A stretch of DNA of 64,000 nt, from assembly GCA_002007465.1 (NCBI GenBank), contig LNAC01000736.1:530200-594199 (forward strand), written 5' to 3'. The DNA is from Ailurus styani (lineage: Eukaryota > Chordata > Mammalia > Carnivora > Ailuridae). The notes beneath the pieces are model-generated. The model was not told the origin of the DNA. It searched no databases and saw only the letters and a program-made list of their open reading frames with translations. How positions within the stretch are numbered: the first letter of the stretch is position 1; the number at the start of each line of letters is the position of its first letter. A program made the translations under genes and the position numbers. This document shows, piece by piece, positions 59,175-64,000 of this stretch.

Positions 59175-59345
59175 GTGGCTATGTGCTATGCTGTATCTTA
59201 AATCCTTATAAAAATCCTTCAAGATAGTTATTATTATGTCTAATTTACAGGTGACAAAACTGAAGTCAGAGTTTAAGCCATTGGCCTAAGATCACTCAGT
59301 GATTAAATGTCAGAGCTATGACTCACTCCAGGGTTGTGGGATACC
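59175..59345 (-). mobile_element. MIR, antisense
   Basis: TAAATCCTTATAAAAATCC, TTATTATTATGTCTAATTTACAGGTGACAAAACTG, GGCCTAAGATCACTCAGTGATTAAATGTCAGAGC: antisense MIR in order, well preserved. Confidence 0.9.
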
Positions 59346-59436
59346 AGGGATGACCAGCTTGAATCTGGAATGAACCAAGGCAATAGCTAAATGACATTCA
59401 CACTTGGTTTATGATTAGGAATCTCAATGGCATCTT

Positions 59437-59645
59437 TTTCTTTCAAAAAATTTTATTTATTTATTTTTCAGAGAGAGAGAGAAAAAAAAAAACACAAACA
59501 GGGGAAGTGGCAGGCAGAGCAGGCAGAAGGAGAAATAGGCTCCCTGCTGAGCAGGGAGCCCGATGCAGGACTTGATCTCAGGATGCTACAATCACGACCT
59601 GAGCTGAAGGCAGACATTTAAATGACTGGTCCACCCAGGCATCCC
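59437..59645 (-). mobile_element. CAN-SINE, older type, antisense, with target-site duplication
   Basis: Tail AAAAATTTTATTTATTTATTT, an A run after GAGAGAGAGAG, body GGCTCCCTGCTGAGCAGGGAGCC, head complement CTGGTCCACCCAGGCATCCC. Flanks TCTCAATGGCATCTT (59422-59436) and TCTCAATGGTGTCTT (59646-59660) differ at two bases. Confidence 0.93.
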
Positions 59646-59660
59646 TCTCAATGGTGTCTT

Positions 59661-60740
59661 TCTGAAGGCATCCATACTGGTATGATCTTGACTGTTTAAA
59701 ATCAGATTTTCTTCTTATATAGATACTGAGGAAGGAGTACTGGATGAGGCAGGAACTTTGGGCTTTGGTGTTATGCTCAGGGCATCTTTCCTGTGGTTCT
59801 CACAGTAGGTGAATGTGGCTTACCCCCACCTACTCCTCCTCTTGCCAGCTGGAGGGTCAGTTGGCAAGGGTCAGTTGGCAACAGTTGGCAACTGTTGAGG
59901 GTCCAGTTCAACAAATATTTAATGAGCAGGCACTTCCTAGATAAACTACACCTGTGTTAAATCTGAAACCACAGAAACAAATTAGGCTTACTCCCTGCCC
60001 TTAAGGACTAACAATTTTATCTTTTCTATCTCCATTGCTCTTCCTACTTCTTCCAACCTCAACCAAACCCAACTGGGAGCCACATTAGTTACACACACTT
60101 CTGCTGCAATTTGGGAATCGTAGGCTGCGTGTTCCAGGCCTGCCCTGTCATGAATGAGTTATTGGTTTGATACGCAGTCCCTCGGTGAGAAGGCCTTAGG
60201 GCAGGTATTCCTTCTTATGGGCATAAATACCTTCCACCTTTACTTCACTGACCACAATATTCTTCTTGTCTGAGAGCAAGAACTGCCCTTTGTTGCCTAA
60301 AGCAGCGGACTTGCTCTTTGTTCTAAATGATCTCAGTTGTCTATGTTGTTTTACCTCCTACCATACTTTCATAGTTCAATGGGTATCCATTTCCATAAAT
60401 TGCATATTTATTATTAGCAATGTCAGTGTGAGGTCATTTTTATTTTCAATGTCCTTATTTCAGGCTCTAAAGAAGCATCTTTTAACAGCTTTCCCATTTT
60501 CCTTCCCTTATATTTTTGTTGACTGTCTCTATGCTAAAAACAAACATAATTTCCATGTCTTATCCCTTCTTAACATTTTTGGTTTGGAAATGACTCTGAA
60601 CAAAAAAATGGGCATCGGAATGAGAAACTATATCTTGTATTCCAAGAAAAGTGAAAATTAAGACTATTAAAACCAACTGATGCTTAAAACTCAGAACTAA
60701 TGATCTTTTTATAGAGAAACTCTGAGCAGATCCATTTAAC
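59661..60740. other. Single-copy non-coding stretch
   Basis: The tandem GGCAAGGGTCAGTTGGCAACAGTTGGCAACTG repeat text at 59861-59894 is local. The 131-codon plus frame at 60266-60661 is hydrophobic by composition, has no domain signal and is not called. Confidence 0.45.
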
Positions 60741-60742
60741 AG

Positions 60743-60965
60743 ATTTTTTTAAAGATTTTATTTATTTACTTAAGAGAGAAAGAAAGCAAGAGAGAGCACA
60801 GAGGGAGAGGGAGAAGCAGACTCACCACTGAAAGGAGAGCCTGATGTGGGGCTCCATCCCAGGACCCTGAGATCATGACCTGAGCTGAAGGCAGATGCTT
60901 AAATGACTGAGCCACAGGGCACCTGGGTGGCTCATTGGGTTAAATGACTGAGCCACCCAGGTACT
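60743..60965 (-). mobile_element. CAN-SINE, older type, antisense, head rearranged
   Basis: Tail TTTTTTTAAAGATTTTATTTATTT, body GGGAGAAGCAGACTC, head complement reached at 60915. There it breaks: TTAAATGACTGAGCCAC (60899-60915) is repeated at 60940-60956. Between the repeats lies a 24-base sense-strand head piece, GGCACCTGGGTGGCTCATTGG. The interrupted head then completes with CCAGGTACTCC. Confidence 0.92.
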
Positions 60966-60974
60966 CCTAATAGG

Positions 60975-60981
<7 letters not shown>

Positions 60982-61035
<54 letters not shown>

Positions 61036-61225
61036 TTTTTTATTTATTTATTTGTCACAGAGAGAGAGATTACAAGTAGGCAGAGAGGCAGGCAGAGAGA
61101 CAGGGAGAGGAGGAAGCAGGCTCCCTGCCGAGCAGAGAGCCCGACGCGGGCCTCGATCCCAGGACGCTGAGATCATGACCTGAGCCGAAAGCAGAGGCTT
61201 TAACCCACTGAGCCACCCAGGCGCC
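60982..61225 (-). mobile_element. Very young CAN-SINE, antisense, 56-nt poly-T run
   Basis: Pure T run from 60977 to 61032 (partly shared with the target site), then AGATTTTTTATTTATTTATTT, a body with all CpGs kept (GCCCGACGCGGGCCTCGATCC), and an intact head complement GAGCCACCCAGGCGCCCC. A perfect 16-bp repeat CCTAATAGGTCTTTTT lies at 60966-60981 and 61226-61241. It abuts the preceding SINE. Confidence 0.98.
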
Positions 61226-61259
61226 CCTAATAGGTCTTTTTAATGCCTACTTATATGAG

Positions 61260-61450
61260 CAACACTTGTATCCTGGACACAACCTAGACTTGACATGTGT
61301 TACTTAATGCAGTCTTCTCTTGTCCCTGCTGGAATCACCAGATTGGTGGGAAACAGAAGAGGTTAGTTAACTTGTCCATCATCACACAGTTTGTAAATGA
61401 TACTATAAACTACAATGTGAGCCCAGGGTTCTGACATCAAAGTATCCTTT
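61260..61450 (-). mobile_element. MIR, antisense
   Basis: GACATGTGTTACTTAATGCAG, GAGGTTAGTTAACTTGTCCATCATCACACAGTTTGTAAATG, GTGAGCCCAGGGTTCTGACATC: antisense MIR, second half well kept. Confidence 0.82.
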
Positions 61451-62875
61451 GTGGCACCATGATGTTTCCAGCAACTGACATGAATACTTTTAGCTATGCC
61501 CAAACATTCTTTGAAGAATCTGGAACACAAGAAAAGGGATTATGTGCCTGTATTCTTAGTCGGTGATTTTCAAAATGGTTTATTATGTGCTTTTTGAAAG
61601 AAACTTAGAAAATATATAGCCATTGCATATTTTTAGATTAACACTTAAAATTCATCATAAATTAAGCAATTTTGAGGTGTAATTTCTTTATATTATAAAT
61701 ATTGATGACTTTAAATGAAATTTTCACATCACCACTTAAACGCATTTATTGGATTTAATTACCATAGTAATTTGATACCAACCATCATCCATTTAAAACA
61801 TACCTGAATAAGTTTTCAACATATGAAAATTTTACATTGTTTTCTCTTTGAAGTTCTATTATCATTCTCCATATTCTACAGAAAGTGTATCCTCATATAA
61901 TATACTTCCGTGCAGAAAATTCTTCTATTGGTCATCTTGTCATTATTTTCTGTTAAAAATACACATACATAAATTAATGTCCTTATTATCTGTGACCATA
62001 GCCATGATAAATTAGATTTGTTCTATAGTGACTTATCATTATCATTATTTTAGTATTAGTAGTAGTACTGGTATTAATGATAGTGGTAGTAGCAATAAAT
62101 ACTGGTAATAGTTGGTGCTTTTAAATATTAGTTCACATATTTCTGGATGAAAATTATTTTCTGGTAGAGCAAAGCAGGCTTCAGCATCAATTCTAGTATC
62201 TTAAAAAATTATTCACTGATACCAAAATATCTTGTTCATGTATATAAGTAAATGGAGAAATACACAGAATTTTATTATAAGAATCTTACACAATTTTTGA
62301 ACTCCTTCTAGATTCTATGCCAAAACAATCCTACTGTGATCAACTACTATTTTAATACTTTTTTCAGTTGGTGAGGTAATTAAGTCCTCCTGGTGACTCA
62401 GCTAGTTTCTTCTTTTATTTATTGAAAGCAAATATGTGGAAAACACTTCACACAAAGAGGATCTATTCCCAGTCATTAGCAATCTACTTCCTCAGCCTCT
62501 AGGACCTATACCCAAAAAGCTCTACCAAGTGCTGTTGAATCGTCCTTAATCATACCTACCTCTTTTACTTATAGACCCCTATTTAAACTGATTTCTTTTT
62601 CAGAAATAGAAAATGAGGATACTAATCCCAAACACATTTTTAGTATGCAAAATATGTTTATTTGCTTTAAAGATATTTCCATTGAAATCTTGGTACTCCA
62701 AATTTACTCAGTTAAAAAAACCCACCATCCAACCAAAAATCTGATTTATCAAACAAGTCAGATAAATTGTATTTACTTTGTTTCTGAAAGCCTGACTCAA
62801 TTTAATTTGAATAAATGTGTTAAAATGTATTCTTGCCTCAACTAAATGCCTTCCAAAGTTAAGTGGATGAGGTTT
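61451..62875. other. Single-copy non-coding stretch
   Basis: AT-rich. Only an imperfect AGT/TAG-type trinucleotide run at about 62045-62115 stands out. Confidence 0.45.
62045..62115 (+). repeat. Imperfect AGT trinucleotide run
   Basis: TAGTATTAGTAGTAGTACTGG followed by further AGT/AAT variants. Confidence 0.7.
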
Positions 62876-62877
62876 GC

Positions 62878-62998
62878 TCCTCAGTACTGCCCTTCAGCAC
62901 TGCCCCTTAGTACTAGCCCTAGGTACTGACTGTCAGTCCTGGCCCTCAGTACTGACCCTCAGTACTACTTCCCAATACTGTCCTTCACTGTTGCTTCC
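62878..62998 (+). repeat. Degenerate minisatellite, CCCTCAGTACTG-type unit
   Basis: Around eight diverged units of 13-16 bases: CCTCAGTACTGC, CCTTCAGCACTGC, CCCTTAGTACTAG, CCCTAGGTACTGA, CTGTCAGTCCTGG, CCCTCAGTACTGA, CCCTCAGTACTAC, TCCCAATACTGTCC. The open frame across it is low complexity. Confidence 0.88.
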
Positions 62999-64000
62999 TG
63001 ACATTCTCTTTGCTTGGTCCTCATGGTCTCTCCTTTGGAGGAATGCAATCTCTACCAAAAAGATGATGTTAAGCAAGAGTGTTGTCACTCTCATCCCTCA
63101 TTCTAATATACAGTAACTGAAATTGGAACATTCCAAGAAGAATTAGATAGCTCATTTTTAAAGTCAAGTTTTCCTTTTATCAGAAACACATACAAGTTAG
63201 GAAAAGACATCATTAGAATTATGGCATTTGGTTAAAGGTTTGATGGTGCTAATGTTTTGGACCATCTTTCGTATTGCAGAGAATTTTGTACTGTGGAGAC
63301 AATGAAACATCTGGAATTCAGAATGATTGCACGTCTTTCTTTTGTAAATGGGCAAGTGAGAACTGTATAGGAGAAAGTTCAGAAAGGAATGGTCTTCTAA
63401 TTTGACGGCAGGCAGATGCATTTTAGGGAGCAGTGCCTAAGAAAGATGAAGATACAGACATTCATTCCTTGCCCACAAAACCTTGAAAAGTATTTGTGTA
63501 CCCTCAAGGGTAAATGTGCCCCAGTTTGAAGATTGTTGTCCTAAGGTATAAAGTGAAGACTTTTATGAATATAATTTATCAGGGGGAGGCCATTAGTAGA
63601 ATTTAAGAAGTTTTGAAGCTGATGATAGGCATTGCAATTTGAGGAAATCTGGAAATGGCTCACATTAGTTCATGAAACATTTTCCATAACAGGGCCACAT
63701 GTATCAGTATCTGTGCCCACTAAGGAAAAGAGATGCAAAATTCACAGGCTATGGTGCTCTGAGAAAAACCCTTCCTTAAATATGTTTTACTTTCATTTAA
63801 ACACGATGAAAGCAAATAACAGAAGTTTGTTCATATCAACTGCGTACCTATGAAACTTTCCTTGTGAGTATGCTGTAGTGAGGGAAACGTGGCTACTGAT
63901 CTTTAAATGAGTCCGTTTATTTCAGCTTCTTTGTGCAAATTGATTTATCAGATTTCTCTTTGACTATGCAGGTGCACTGGAAATCCTTGTCAGCATAAGA
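62999..64000. other. Single-copy non-coding stretch to the window end
   Basis: No repeat, RNA gene or credible exon recognised. Confidence 0.45.

Noticed and set aside
60266..60661. 131-codon open frame on the plus strand
   Set aside because: Hydrophobic only because the DNA is T-rich; no family match and no exon or promoter signals.

Overview
This is a stretch of mammalian nuclear DNA, and almost certainly from a carnivore. The main evidence is about two dozen copies of the tRNA-Lys-derived carnivore SINE (CAN-SINE). Its head reads GCCTGGGTGGCTCAG, followed by GGTTAAAGCC, a CT-rich body and an AATAAA-rich A tail. The youngest copies have the GTGGGTTAAAGCCTCTGC head and the CTCTCTGCCTGCCTCTCTGCC body. 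I associate this subfamily with mustelids (ferret, mink, otter, marten) or close caniform relatives, rather than dogs or cats. The lineage call rests on remembered family features, not a search.

No intact protein-coding gene, rRNA, tRNA or other functional RNA gene could be supported. Every open frame over 100 codons lies in retrotransposon remnants or lacks coding character. The window looks intergenic, or deep inside an intron, with its sequence built mainly by retrotransposition.

Layout. About 1-8365 is one ancient, nearly full-length L1 (5' UTR, ORF1 and ORF2 remnants, 3' UTR). It was later hit by three SINEs, a younger L1 and a SINE inside that L1; removing the insertions leaves about 6.3-6.4 kb, the normal L1 length. 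8366-19070 is mostly single-copy DNA with an old SINE, an old L1 scrap and two MIRs, plus a CpG-rich patch near 8880-9300. 19070-29330 holds more SINEs, a second ancient L1 (about 23380-25360), an antisense L2 (25970-26600), a MaLR-like LTR and microsatellites. 29330-38700 is mostly single copy with young SINEs. 38700-43460 is repeat-dense: a young antisense L1 lies inside the tail of an older sense L1, followed by L2 pieces broken by a SINE and a MER5-like element. 43460-53000 contains an LTR-like element, a SINE pair, an antisense L1 tail, an antisense MLT1-type LTR, a MIR, a long purine tract and a short antisense L1 with a clear target-site duplication. 53000-64000 contains MIRs, several SINEs including a very young one with a 56-nt poly-T run, and a degenerate minisatellite near 62880.

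There is no operon-like organisation or genes acting together. The useful information is the insertion chronology (nesting, target-site duplications, tail lengths), some local rearrangements inside repeats, and a few CpG-dense single-copy patches that could be conserved elements or terminal exons. I found no convincing new biological system.
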